64,000 bases of DNA from NCBI GenBank assembly GCA_964488555.1, contig CAZAUF010000007.1, positions 1 to 64,000 of the forward strand, in the 5' to 3' direction. Shown in pieces: positions 16,581-25,056 of the stretch (positions are counted from its first letter, which is position 1; each line of letters opens with the position of its first letter). The translations under genes and the position numbers were made by a program. This DNA comes from UBA2112 sp964488555 (lineage in GTDB: Bacteria; Patescibacteriota; Saccharimonadia; Saccharimonadales; Saccharimonadaceae). Below the pieces are notes generated by a model. It did not search any database and was not told the origin of the DNA. It saw nothing but the letters and a program-made list of their open reading frames with translations.

Positions 16581-16979
16581 ATGAAAGGATTTTCCACGAA
16601 TATAGAACGAGCAGCACTGGCAAGCACCAATTTTCGACAAGTTCTCTATACCGGCAAACACACGCAAGTCGTGCTCATGAGTCTCGCACCTGGCAGCGAA
16701 ATCGGTGAGGAAGTCCACCCGGACAACGACCAGTTCTTTCGCTTCGAAGCAGGTCGGGGCAAGGTAGTTATAGACGACACTACTCATGAGGTGGGCGATG
16801 GTCACATCGTTCTCGTGCCCGCTGGTGCCAACCACAACGTCATCAACACCTCTCTGACCGAGCCGCTACAACTCGTAACGCTATACTCGCCGCCACATCA
16901 CAAGGACGGTACGGTTCACGAAACAAAAGAAGAGGCCGAAGCCAACGATCAGCCATTTGACGGTGTTACAACCGAATAA
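16581..16979 (+). CDS. Cupin-domain protein
   Basis: This 132-residue single cupin has the two motifs GSEIGEEVHPDNDQFFRFEAGRG and DGHIVLVPAGANHNVIN, matching a G(X)5HXH-like first motif (one His replaced) and a G(X)5PXG(X)2H(X)3N second motif. It resembles the small sugar-isomerase-like or oxalate-decarboxylase-like cupins. Substrate unknown. A strong GGAGGAGG precedes the ATG, and TGC-TATAAT at 16526-16534 is the likely -10. Confidence 0.85.
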   Translation: MKGFSTNIERAALASTNFRQVLYTGKHTQVVLMSLAPGSEIGEEVHPDNDQFFRFEAGRGKVVIDDTTHEVGDGHIVLVPAGANHNVINTSLTEPLQLVTLYSPPHHKDGTVHETKEEAEANDQPFDGVTTE

Positions 16980-16989
16980 TATTTGTGCT

Positions 16990-17037
16990 CAATAAAAACG
17001 GCTCGCGCCGAGACCCTAGCGGGTCTCGGTCACGAGC
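16990..17037 (-). terminator. Terminator that contains the stop codon of the gene at 17016
   Basis: CCGAGACCC (17008-17016) pairs with GGGTCTCGG (17021-17029), with an outer GCTCG/CGAGC stem. On the reverse strand the hairpin is followed by GTTTTTATT. The TAG stop (17016-17018) overlaps the base and loop of the stem, so translation ends within the terminator. Confidence 0.7.
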
Positions 17038-17381
17038 AGTGCTCCCGAATAGTTCAGGAGCCCCAGTACGAAATACTGGATATGTTGGCGCAACGTCGCG
17101 CGACGCGGCTCACCGAAAGTTAAAACATCGAACTGATGCAGTTCCAGCTTGAACTTGCCAGCTTCCGGATGAACCTGCCGTACGCCGCTCACGAATTGCT
17201 TCACAAGCGTACTACGACACGCGTGAGACTGTTCAAGTCCCGTTCGCAGAGCACTAGCCACCACTCCCGGCGGTAGTACCATCTGCAGTTCATACTTGGT
17301 CTTGAACTTTTCGTACGTGACCGGATACACCTTGACGTGAAACGCGGTCGCGACCTGAAGTGCCTTTTTGATGGTCGACAT
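17016..17381 (-). CDS. Protein of unknown function
   Basis: This 121-residue soluble protein has a perfect GGGAGG ribosome site four bases before its ATG and a terminator overlapping its stop, so it is clearly expressed as a unit. It is moderately basic with mixed alpha/beta character (YEKFKTKYELQMVLPPGVVASALRTGLEQS). No family, signal peptide or membrane segment is seen. Confidence 0.65.
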   Translation of the reverse strand: MSTIKKALQVATAFHVKVYPVTYEKFKTKYELQMVLPPGVVASALRTGLEQSHACRSTLVKQFVSGVRQVHPEAGKFKLELHQFDVLTFGEPRRATLRQHIQYFVLGLLNYSGALLVTETR

Positions 17382-17462
17382 GTCGCCTCCCAGTTGTTGG
17401 AGCGAGCCGCGGATACGGCCTTGGCCTCATGATGCCATAAAGTACCAACAATGAAAAGAGGA

Positions 17463-17490
17463 AAATGCCGCGTCCGAAAACGCGGCATTT
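17463..17490. terminator. Terminator after the CMD-family gene
   Basis: AAATGCCGCG (17463-17472) pairs with CGCGGCATTT (17481-17490) around an 8-base loop. It lies downstream of the reverse-strand gene ending at 17514. Confidence 0.75.
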
Positions 17491-17513
17491 CTCATTGGTA
17501 AGGCACATGCTGT

Positions 17514-18065
17514 CTAGGTTGCCGCATGGTCGAGCGGAATCCGCAGAGCCGACGCTATGGCCGCCAGTGCGTCATACTGACCGATCAATGTGCAGAGTTC
17601 GACGACCTGCGCAGGCTCCAAAAAATTCGCCAGCCACGCATGCATAGCCCTGGAGAGCGTCCGCATGTGCACAAACTCATCAACCGCCGCCACCAACGCT
17701 TTTTGCTGATACGACAATCGCGGATCGCGTGGTCCGGCAAAAATAGCAGCCTGCTGATCATCATCGAGACCGACACGCTTTGCGATACGACGATGATGCT
17801 GTAGCTCATATTCACACTTCCGCAGATACGCGGTCCGAAGAATGACCAGTTCGGTATGCTCTCGTGGCAACTTGCCAAAACCCAGCAACACGCCCGAATA
17901 GGGTAGCCAGCTCCAAAACAGCCGTTTGTGTAATGCCAATACTGTGAAAAGGTGCATCCGTGGCGCGTGGACAGCACGCGCGGCAATCCGACAGATTATC
18001 CAATTGACCACGCCGATATCGCGAAGCCGTCCGGCGGACGGTATGCGAAGCACATCGCTTGTCAT
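17514..18065 (-). CDS. Carboxymuconolactone decarboxylase (CMD)-family protein
   Basis: The start at 18065 is preferred: GAGGAG lies about 9 bases upstream, against 3 bases for the in-frame ATG at 18071. The 183-residue protein has the CMD core ELVILRTAYLRKCEYELQHHRRIAKRVGL, but the CxxC of AhpD-type peroxidase helpers is CEYE, so only one Cys remains and a redox-disulfide role is unlikely. CMD proteins act as decarboxylases or peroxidase partners. The physiological role here is open. Confidence 0.82.
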   Translation of the reverse strand: MTSDVLRIPSAGRLRDIGVVNWIICRIAARAVHAPRMHLFTVLALHKRLFWSWLPYSGVLLGFGKLPREHTELVILRTAYLRKCEYELQHHRRIAKRVGLDDDQQAAIFAGPRDPRLSYQQKALVAAVDEFVHMRTLSRAMHAWLANFLEPAQVVELCTLIGQYDALAAIASALRIPLDHAAT

Positions 18066-18176
18066 TATCATGACTCCTCGTCTCTTGCGATAGGACACAT
18101 TTACTATGCTAAAGACAAGAGCAATACGCAAGGATAAGCACATTGAGTTTCAAGCAGATCATGATATAGTGTCGTC

Positions 18177-18728
18177 ATGTCTGAATCATATGCCGCCAGT
18201 AGCGGCGAACACTCAAATCAACCTCCGCAGTTTCTGACTATCGAGCCTCGCGAAATAGCGGCGGCAAACCAATTGTCCGAAGAAGCTCTGACGTTCAGTA
18301 CGCGAGATGAAATCAGCTGGATGCTAGACTACGGCAGGCAGTATGAGCGGTTCTATGTCGCTCGCAAGATGACAGCTCAGGGGTATCCCTGCGTGCTCGG
18401 TGCGAAAATCGAAGGCAGCAACGACGACGAGCCATTGACGACCACGCGCTATTCTCTTGATACCGTGACCGGACATTTCATCGTGACATCCGAACGCTTC
18501 GACAACGTAGATAGTTACTATAACCCTGATACTGACACGAGCAAGGCAGACCTTATGCTCATGCGCATGGGAATGTTCTATCCCACCGAAAAGGATTGGC
18601 ACGACTTCATGAGCATCCTCGCAACCGGCAAAAACATCGCCGACGAAATGACCGTGAAGCTTGCAATGACGGAGCTGATCGGTCCGTCCGTCATGGATGA
18701 ACCAACGCGCGAACCCGACACATTATAA
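18177..18728 (+). CDS. Protein of unknown function
   Basis: The 183-residue soluble acidic protein contains DEISWMLDYGRQYERFYVARKM and other helical stretches but no recognised family motif. TGATATAGT (18162-18170) ends six bases before the ATG and TTGAGT (18143-18148) lies 16 bp upstream of the hexamer, so it is a leaderless gene with its own promoter. It precedes the SAM riboswitch but is not part of that unit. Confidence 0.7.
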   Translation: MSESYAASSGEHSNQPPQFLTIEPREIAAANQLSEEALTFSTRDEISWMLDYGRQYERFYVARKMTAQGYPCVLGAKIEGSNDDEPLTTTRYSLDTVTGHFIVTSERFDNVDSYYNPDTDTSKADLMLMRMGMFYPTEKDWHDFMSILATGKNIADEMTVKLAMTELIGPSVMDEPTREPDTL

Positions 18729-18786
18729 AGCCGGTATTCTCTGAGCAACCCCAGTCAACTTCATCATCGTCTGCTTGTCGGTTTCG

Positions 18787-18795
18787 TGCTAGAAT
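18787..18795 (+). promoter_or_regulatory. Extended -10 promoter of the metK leader
   Basis: TGCTAGAAT (18787-18795) is an extended -10 without a clear -35. Predicted start about 18802, leaving a 170-base leader that holds the SAM riboswitch. Confidence 0.5.
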
Positions 18796-18819
18796 AGACA
18801 AGTACATTATTAATCAAAC

Positions 18820-18912
18820 GTATCAAGAGTGCGGCGAGAGAACTAGCTCGACGACCCGCCGGCAACCTGCAATAGGCAAGGTGCTAATTCTAGCCCAAGC
18901 GGGAAGATAAAT
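18820..18912 (+). ncRNA. SAM-I-type (S-box) riboswitch aptamer
   Basis: The conserved S-box strings are present in order: TATCAAGAG (18821), GAGAGAAC...TAGCTCGA, GACCCGCCGGCAACC, GGTGCTAATTC and the closing AAGATAAAT. P1 is TATC (18821-18824) with GATA (18906-18909). The aptamer binds S-adenosylmethionine and lies directly upstream of metK, the SAM synthetase, giving product feedback. Subclass (SAM-I or SAM-IV variant) is not decided by eye. Confidence 0.88.
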
Positions 18913-18917
18913 ATGAA

Positions 18918-18965
18918 AACTCCTTTGTCTCACCGCGCGGGCGGAAAGATACAAAAAAAGGAGTT
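18918..18965 (+). promoter_or_regulatory. metK: Expression platform sequestering the metK ribosome site
   Basis: AACTCCTTT (18918-18926) is the exact complement of AAAGGAGTT (18957-18965), which contains the metK Shine-Dalgarno, 8 bases before the ATG at 18972. The stem would hide the ribosome site in one riboswitch state. The bases after it (ATTTTTAT) could alternatively make it a weak terminator. I favour translational control. Confidence 0.7.
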
Positions 18966-18971
18966 ATTTTT

Positions 18972-19943
18972 ATGCCACATTACAGGACAGCAGAGTCGGT
19001 CAGCCCACAGCACCCCGACAAGATTTGCGACCGGATATCCGACGCACTTTTGGATGCACATCTGGCACAGGATCCAGACGCCCGCGTGGCTATCGACGTG
19101 GCGGGAGGTCATGGTACCGTGTTTGTGACTGGTGAGGTGACGTCCAAAGCACGAATCGATGTCGCCGAAATCGTTCGTCGAATCGCCGGGGACGTAGAAG
19201 TCATCGAGCGTATCGCCGCACAAAGCAGCGAGATCGCGCATGGAGTCGACACGGGCGGCGCAGGAGACCAGGGCATCATGGTCGGCTATGCGACCGCCGA
19301 AACGGAGGAATTGCTGCCGCTCGAAGTCGTATTGAGCCGTAAACTAAACCAGTACCTGTATGAAAAATGGCCGTATGATGGCAAGACACAGGTGACACTG
19401 GAGAGTGGCAAAATCGTTTCCGTGGTGGCTAGTTTCCAGCACGCGCCAAGTCTCAAACTGAAACGGCGCGTGCAAGCCTGGCTTGAAAACGAGTCGCTCG
19501 CAAAACCGGTCAACGATGTCGAGCTGCATGTCAACCCGGCAGGGGACTGGAGCATCGGTGGCTTTGATGCGGATGCCGGCCTGACCGGCCGCAAACTGAT
19601 CGTCGACAATTACGGACCACGCGTGCCAGTCGGCGGCGGTGCGTTTAGCGGCAAAGACCCGAGCAAAGTCGACCGTTCGGCTGCTTACGCTGCGCGCAAA
19701 GTCGCCATCGACTATCTGAAGAAAAGGCAGGCCTCAGAAGTGTACGTATATCTCGCATATGCCATCGGCTACGACCGGCCGCTCGAGGCGACCGTGGTTG
19801 TAGATGGACAAGAGGAGAAAGTAGAGGGATATGACTTGTCGCCAAATGGTATCATCACACTCCTTGACCTCAAACGTCCCATCTATGAGCCGACCGCTCG
19901 CTACGGTCATTTCGGTCATCCTGACTTTGCATGGGAGCAATAG
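18972..19943 (+). CDS. metK: S-adenosylmethionine synthetase, short form
   Basis: The 323-residue enzyme makes SAM from ATP and methionine. Recognisable blocks: ESVSPQHPDKICDRISDALLD at the N-terminus, TGGAGDQGIMVGYATAETEELLPLEV, GGFDADAGLTGRKLIVDNYG, and GGGAFSGKDPSKVDRSAAYAARKVA with the catalytic Lys/Asp set. It is about 60 residues shorter than the E. coli enzyme (384), with the losses spread across loops. Expression is controlled by the SAM riboswitch and the sequestering stem just upstream. Confidence 0.94.
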   Translation: MPHYRTAESVSPQHPDKICDRISDALLDAHLAQDPDARVAIDVAGGHGTVFVTGEVTSKARIDVAEIVRRIAGDVEVIERIAAQSSEIAHGVDTGGAGDQGIMVGYATAETEELLPLEVVLSRKLNQYLYEKWPYDGKTQVTLESGKIVSVVASFQHAPSLKLKRRVQAWLENESLAKPVNDVELHVNPAGDWSIGGFDADAGLTGRKLIVDNYGPRVPVGGGAFSGKDPSKVDRSAAYAARKVAIDYLKKRQASEVYVYLAYAIGYDRPLEATVVVDGQEEKVEGYDLSPNGIITLLDLKRPIYEPTARYGHFGHPDFAWEQ

Positions 19944-19983
19944 CGACGTCAGGAAGATTTTTAGCATATGCTATACTTTGTAT

Positions 19984-20286
19984 ATGAAAGCAATATGGAA
20001 CGATGTCGTCATCGCGGAAGCACCCCAGGAAGATCTCATACGGATCGAGGGCAATTGGTACTTCCCGCCGCACGCCATCAAACGCCAGTACTACAATGCT
20101 AGCGACCGTCACACTCACTGTCCGTGGAAGGGTGAGGCGAGTTATTACGATGTGGTCGTGAATGGCAAGACCAATGATTTTGGTGCATGGTACTATCCGA
20201 AGCTAAAAGAGGAAGCCGCCGCTCGCGTCGGTCGAGATTTCACTGACTATGTGGCTTTCTGGAATGGCATTACCGTGACGGAATAA
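19984..20286 (+). CDS. DUF427 domain protein
   Basis: The start at 19984 gives a 100-residue protein and is fixed by TGCTATACT (19969-19977), which ends six bases before this ATG. Longer in-frame extensions run into metK. The sequence AIWNDVVIAEAPQEDLIRIEGNWYFPP, then CPWKGEASYYDVVVNG and AWYYPKLKEEA is the DUF427 pattern. The family is widespread and of uncertain function. Confidence 0.88.
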   Translation: MKAIWNDVVIAEAPQEDLIRIEGNWYFPPHAIKRQYYNASDRHTHCPWKGEASYYDVVVNGKTNDFGAWYYPKLKEEAAARVGRDFTDYVAFWNGITVTE

Positions 20287-20324
20287 TTTGCAAATAATTA
20301 ACAAATGTGTTAAAATAGACAATA

Positions 20325-20858
20325 ATGAGCACTAACTTCGAAAAGCGTGCCGACAATCTGCTGCGTGCCATCGAACGCGTGGATAGTTTTCGTACGGCAA
20401 AACGACGTGCAAATTTACGTTCTACTGAGCTAAAGTATCTCGACAACTTTGAGATTGGAGACCCTGTCTTTATGACGTTGATCAGCGAAGAGATCGATGG
20501 CTTGCGCCTGGACGAGAGTGGCGTGATTGCCGGACAACTCGCAGACCCTCAGCGGGCACTCATAGACGTCCGCTTCACGACGACCGACATGTCAGACATC
20601 GTCGGCAAACGCATAGGTCTAGCGGTTGACACGAAGGCAGACCTCGCAAACGGAAACATACTGCCCGTCACGTTTCAGACGTGTGTTGCCGGTAATCAAA
20701 ATTTTGCGTATTACCATGCAGAAGACGCCCAGATCGACGAGCTTGGCGAGCTTCGTGCACCAAGCGAAAAGATAACCCACAAAGCTCTCAAATACGGCCG
20801 TTTTGCCGTTAAGGGTACCGTGCTATTCGACTTCGTGACGCCATACGACAAATTATAG
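20325..20858 (+). CDS. Protein of unknown function
   Basis: This 177-residue soluble protein has a basic N-terminal helix (about 1-40) followed by a beta-rich part (residues 45-175) with DPVFMTLISEEIDG and RFAVKGTVLFDFV. No known family is recognised. TTGCAA (20288-20293), a 17-bp spacer and TGT-TAAAAT (20311-20316) lie eight bases before the ATG, so the transcript has almost no leader. Confidence 0.65.
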   Translation: MSTNFEKRADNLLRAIERVDSFRTAKRRANLRSTELKYLDNFEIGDPVFMTLISEEIDGLRLDESGVIAGQLADPQRALIDVRFTTTDMSDIVGKRIGLAVDTKADLANGNILPVTFQTCVAGNQNFAYYHAEDAQIDELGELRAPSEKITHKALKYGRFAVKGTVLFDFVTPYDKL

Positions 20859-20887
20859 GACTAAGGCAATTTCGTACAGGCGGGACA

Positions 20888-21469
20888 TTACAGTAGTTTC
20901 GCGCGTTTTGCGACGGCTACGCCAATCAAAACACCCGCACTCATTTTTGCTACGTCTAACGCGTGGCCGCCGATAAGCTTCATGCGTTCTTTACGAAGTG
21001 TGCTTGGCTTTTCGTAATAGTCAGCTACACACATTTCGTCAAGCTTTTTCTTGTCAACTCCGAGTGCCCACTCATACATACTGTACACAGCTTCGCTGAC
21101 AGGCACATCGGTGTCTTCTAGAAATTCCTGAAACTCCTCATCATCGTCAGCAGACGTGATAGAGAACTGCGCGCTCTCGGTCAATCTGTTTAGCATATCG
21201 ACGCGCGCTTGTTCAAATCCGCGTGTGTACGTCATCGCTGCCGTAAAATACGCACCTTCATCATACTCCTTTTCCATGACTTCGAGAGCAATTTTTACAG
21301 ACTCAAGGTGACTCTTTATCGCCTTGTCCAAATGTCTGCTCGTTTTACCGACAGGCTTGTCCTTATATGCAGCCCAGAGGGGCTCCATGAGCTCAAGTTG
21401 CTTGTGTATCTCTTGGTCGACAAAACCAAACCCTTCTTCATGTTGATCCTGCGGTAAGCGTTCATTCAT
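20888..21469 (-). CDS. Protein of unknown function, mostly helical
   Basis: The 193-residue protein is acidic and predicted helical, with one hydrophobic C-terminal stretch (MSAGVLIGVAVAKRAKLL, about 175-193) that may bind the membrane. The middle carries an Asp/Glu-rich segment (ADDDEEFQEFLEDTD). No family recognised. A reverse-strand TAGTAT ends six bases before the ATG. Confidence 0.65.
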   Translation of the reverse strand: MNERLPQDQHEEGFGFVDQEIHKQLELMEPLWAAYKDKPVGKTSRHLDKAIKSHLESVKIALEVMEKEYDEGAYFTAAMTYTRGFEQARVDMLNRLTESAQFSITSADDDEEFQEFLEDTDVPVSEAVYSMYEWALGVDKKKLDEMCVADYYEKPSTLRKERMKLIGGHALDVAKMSAGVLIGVAVAKRAKLL

Positions 21470-21520
21470 GACAATATACTACACTATTTTGAAGATATGT
21501 CAATAAGAGCGATTTCACTC

Positions 21521-21550
21521 TTGTCACAACGATAGCTTTGCCTCTATAAT
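21521..21550 (+). promoter_or_regulatory. Promoter of the kinase gene
   Basis: TTGTCA (21521-21526), 18-bp spacer, TATAAT (21545-21550). Predicted start about 21557, 16 bases before the GTG start codon. Confidence 0.7.
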
Positions 21551-21572
21551 ACTGCTTAAGCCTTGTCATCAT

Positions 21573-23849
21573 GTGAAAAAAAGGGGGGAGGGCTCTATAA
21601 AACCGCTGACGTTAACGCCGTTTTGGCATCGCCGTGTTTGCGAGGCGACTGTTCTTATTGATGTCATTATAGTGGTTCTTTTCGCATGGGTGACTATCCG
21701 CGGCATAAACCTGCCAGGGAGTCTTTTTAATGTCACGTTCCTCGCTACCAGTCTCGCGCTCACAAGCGTAGCTATCGCCGGAGCCTCGTACTTCTGGGCG
21801 AGCGAAAAATACCGTACCAGCACGGCTATGACCGCGTATATCGTGTCGCTCTGCGCCGTGGTCACACTCGTTTTGCAAACGGGCGGCGTCTCGTCGCCAT
21901 TTCTCGCGCTATGGATGATCGGCAGCATCTTTAGCGGCGTCTTTGGCTCGGTCTTACTCTCTGTGCTCGGTTGCGGCATCATCGGTACGTTCGTGGTGCT
22001 TGCCATCACCAACGAACTCAATGCTTACATTATTTTCAGCCTGCTACTGGCAGGTTTATTGCCACTACTCATGAGCTATGTCTTGTGGCACGGCAAATCA
22101 AACACCGAGAGGACCAAAGAACGTGCATACTATGACCTGGCCAACGAGCTCAACCAGGTCTCAAATAAGGCAGAGGTCGTGATTGAAGCCATTAGCGACG
22201 GTGTGATTGCCATCAATAACTCTGGACAGATAGAACTCATCAACCCGGCGGCGCAGCGTATCGTCGGCTGGGACCACCAGGACGCGCTGAACTTGGACTA
22301 CAAATCCGTCCTACAACTGCTCTCAAAGGACGGACATGAGGTAGATAAATCACTGGACCCTGTCTTCGAGGTCCTGACAACCAACCAGCCAAAGCGTCGC
22401 AATGACTTACAAATTCAGACCAGCTCTGGCAAAAAAATCAACGCCGAAGTCGTCGTGTCTCCAATTGGTCGCCTGGGGTCAGGTGCCATTATTGTGTTTC
22501 GTGATGTCACCAAAGAGTTGGCTGAAGAACATGCCCAAGCAGAGTTCATCAGTACCGCAAGTCACGAAATGCGCACACCGGTTGCGTCTATCGAAGGGTA
22601 TTTGGGTCTGGCACTCAATCCCGCCACGGCCACGATCGACGACAAGGCCCGTGAATTCATCAGCAAGGCGCATGAATCCGCACAACACCTGGGAAGGTTG
22701 TTCCAGGACCTGCTAGACGTCACCAAGGCGGACGATGGACGTCTGTCTAGCAACCCTAAGGTAATCGACGTCATATCCTTCACCAGCGACGTAGTCGATG
22801 CATTGCGCGTCAAGGCAGAGGAGAAGCAAATTCGACTATTTTTCAAGCCCGCCGACGCGACATCCGATGGCGGAGTACGCAGTGTCGATCCGGTTTATTA
22901 CGTCGATCTGGATGCCGATCATCTGCGTGAAGTTATATCTAACTTACTGGAAAACGCGATCAAATACACTCCGGCTGGACAAGTTGTTATAGATGTTCAC
23001 GGGGACGAAGAGCATGTCGTGATCTCAATCAAAGACAGTGGTATCGGCATACCAGCAGAGGACATCCCGCATCTGTTCCAGAAATTCTATCGCGTCGACA
23101 ACACCGACACTCGTGAAATCGGCGGTACCGGCCTGGGCTTGTACCTCTGTCGTCGGCTAGTCGAAGCAATGGGCGGCCGCATATGGGTAGACAGTGAGTA
23201 CAAAAAGGGCTCGACGTTTTCTGTCGAACTGCCGCGTATTTCGCACGAAGAAGCGAATCGATTGATAGAGGCCAGTGCCAAAGACGCAATTGGTCCAGTC
23301 GAAACCAAAGCTCCTCTGGACAGCGGCTCCGATGGTATGAGCGCGAAAGAACGCGCTGCGGCACTCAAGACGCCTATTATCTTGTCGCGTAAAACACCAG
23401 CTGCTGCCGCACAGCCAGCTTCTGTGCCCATACCCATCTCCACACCGACATCACCTCCAGCAGCACCTCAAACCCCCGAACATAGCGATCCGCTCATGGC
23501 GTCGCCACAGGCAACCGCAGCGCAGCCGACCGAACCACTTCGGCCCCAGAATCCTATGGTCGTACCAGCGAGCTGGCAAGAGTTGAAATCAACTCTCCAA
23601 AAAGCACCGTCGCGACCTGCGCCACCCGCGCCCCAAGCACCAGTACGTCCGGCAATGCCTGTACAGCCAAAACCACTGGCTCCGATCACAATCTCGCGAC
23701 CTGCGCCACCCGCGCCACCATCACCTCAACCGCCTCCGCGCGCAATAGGGCAGACCCTGCAGGCGCAGGCTCGTCCAGAAGGACCACCCATAGTGCAGCC
23801 GCAAGCACCGGTGCCCACAACCAGACCGTTGGCTGTCCCTGACCGGTAA
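21573..23849 (+). CDS. Membrane sensor histidine kinase with proline-rich tail
   Basis: The 758-residue protein starts with GTG. It has about six membrane helices (residues 25-170), a PAS domain (about 190-300), and a HisKA domain with SHEMRTP (phosphoacceptor His331). The HATPase domain shows NLLENAIKYTP, DSGIGIP and GGTGLGLYL and ends near residue 560. The last 200 residues are a low-complexity Pro/Ala/Gln-rich tail, unusual for a kinase. The next gene is a receiver protein, so the two should form a two-component pair. The short membrane loops suggest sensing within or near the membrane. Confidence 0.88.
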   Translation: MKKRGEGSIKPLTLTPFWHRRVCEATVLIDVIIVVLFAWVTIRGINLPGSLFNVTFLATSLALTSVAIAGASYFWASEKYRTSTAMTAYIVSLCAVVTLVLQTGGVSSPFLALWMIGSIFSGVFGSVLLSVLGCGIIGTFVVLAITNELNAYIIFSLLLAGLLPLLMSYVLWHGKSNTERTKERAYYDLANELNQVSNKAEVVIEAISDGVIAINNSGQIELINPAAQRIVGWDHQDALNLDYKSVLQLLSKDGHEVDKSLDPVFEVLTTNQPKRRNDLQIQTSSGKKINAEVVVSPIGRLGSGAIIVFRDVTKELAEEHAQAEFISTASHEMRTPVASIEGYLGLALNPATATIDDKAREFISKAHESAQHLGRLFQDLLDVTKADDGRLSSNPKVIDVISFTSDVVDALRVKAEEKQIRLFFKPADATSDGGVRSVDPVYYVDLDADHLREVISNLLENAIKYTPAGQVVIDVHGDEEHVVISIKDSGIGIPAEDIPHLFQKFYRVDNTDTREIGGTGLGLYLCRRLVEAMGGRIWVDSEYKKGSTFSVELPRISHEEANRLIEASAKDAIGPVETKAPLDSGSDGMSAKERAAALKTPIILSRKTPAAAAQPASVPIPISTPTSPPAAPQTPEHSDPLMASPQATAAQPTEPLRPQNPMVVPASWQELKSTLQKAPSRPAPPAPQAPVRPAMPVQPKPLAPITISRPAPPAPPSPQPPPRAIGQTLQAQARPEGPPIVQPQAPVPTTRPLAVPDR

Positions 23850-23901
23850 AAGCATAAGAGGTATAGTAATTTTGGTAACGCTTTAGTAGAATGAGGGAGA
23901 T

Positions 23902-25032
23902 ATGACAAAGATATTACTAGTAGAAGACGACAAAAGTTTGCGCGAAATCTATGGCGTCCGTCTGCTCGCAGAGGGATACGACATCGTTTCCGCCGGTGAT
24001 GGCGAGGAAGCCCTGGCGATGGCCATCAAAGAAAAACCAACACTTATCATCAGCGATGTCATGATGCCGAAAATCAGCGGCTTTGACATGCTGGATATCC
24101 TTCGCAGTACCACTGAGACGCGTGATATCAAGGTTATCATGATGACCGCTCTTTCCAGCGACGACCAACGTGCTCGTGGTGAACAGCTAGGAGCCGACAA
24201 GTACCTGGTCAAATCACAGGTCGGCATCGAGGATGTCGTACGCACAGTTCATGAAGTACTCGGCGATTCAGCTGGCGGTGCGCCCGCTGCAACCGATACC
24301 TCCACGCCGCCTTCCGGCGACGCCGCTGCAAGCACAGCTCCAGTTACTGACGCTAACAGCCAAGGAGTTAGTGACACCAGCACGCCAGCAGATGATAGCT
24401 CACAACCTGACACAAACGCTCAGCCAACCGAGGAAAATGCGTCAACTCCTGCGGCGAATACAGCGTCAACGCCAGTCGAAGACGCGCCTGCACCTGCGCC
24501 TACTGCAAGTGTCTCCAGTGATGAAGGCCCTGGTCCCCTGCCACCACAACCGACAGAAATGTCATCTCTTCCGCAGCCAACAGCTCCATTCTCATCACCA
24601 CGCCCATCACATCTAGGAGAGCAGGTCGTTCATACAGACAGCGAAGCACCTGCATCAGATACGACTGCGGACACCTCTAACGACGCCGACGTGCCAGCTC
24701 CTAGCCCCGAAATGAGTGCGCAGCTCAACCAAGAGCTTACCGCGTCTGCTGACCCGGTCAACAACACGCAGTTCGATGATCTTGGCAATAGTCCAGAAGG
24801 TGAGGCACAGCAGCCTGAGAGTGCCCTCGATTCAACTTCAGAATCCGACACCCCACCAAGCCCAGAGATTACTCCACCTGAAATCCCGGCTACTCCAGAG
24901 GCACCGGCAGGACTCGACACGCCAGCAACGCCAGACACAACACCACCAGCATCCGACGACACAACACCACCGTCTGCTACACCTGGTCCAACATCACCAT
25001 CGATCAGCGGCTCAAGCACTCCGATTTCCTAG
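23902..25032 (+). CDS. Receiver-domain protein with long disordered tail
   Basis: Residues 1-125 form a complete receiver domain: ILLVEDDKS, phosphoacceptor Asp52 in LIISDVMMPK, MMTALSS, and YLVKSQV with the conserved Lys. There is no DNA-binding or enzymatic output domain. Residues 126-376 are a Pro/Ser/Thr/Ala/Asp-rich low-complexity stretch. It follows the kinase gene by 52 bases and is its probable partner. GGGAG lies immediately before the ATG, and a TAGAAT (23887-23892) could also start a near-leaderless mRNA. Confidence 0.85.
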   Translation: MTKILLVEDDKSLREIYGVRLLAEGYDIVSAGDGEEALAMAIKEKPTLIISDVMMPKISGFDMLDILRSTTETRDIKVIMMTALSSDDQRARGEQLGADKYLVKSQVGIEDVVRTVHEVLGDSAGGAPAATDTSTPPSGDAAASTAPVTDANSQGVSDTSTPADDSSQPDTNAQPTEENASTPAANTASTPVEDAPAPAPTASVSSDEGPGPLPPQPTEMSSLPQPTAPFSSPRPSHLGEQVVHTDSEAPASDTTADTSNDADVPAPSPEMSAQLNQELTASADPVNNTQFDDLGNSPEGEAQQPESALDSTSESDTPPSPEITPPEIPATPEAPAGLDTPATPDTTPPASDDTTPPSATPGPTSPSISGSSTPIS

Positions 25033-25056
25033 GAGCAGCGTGCTATTATAAGCCCC

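Noticed and set aside
17225..17250. tRNA-like GTTCAAGTCCC string
   Set aside because: It lies inside a coding gene on the other strand and has no acceptor or anticodon stems. No tRNA could be supported anywhere in the window.
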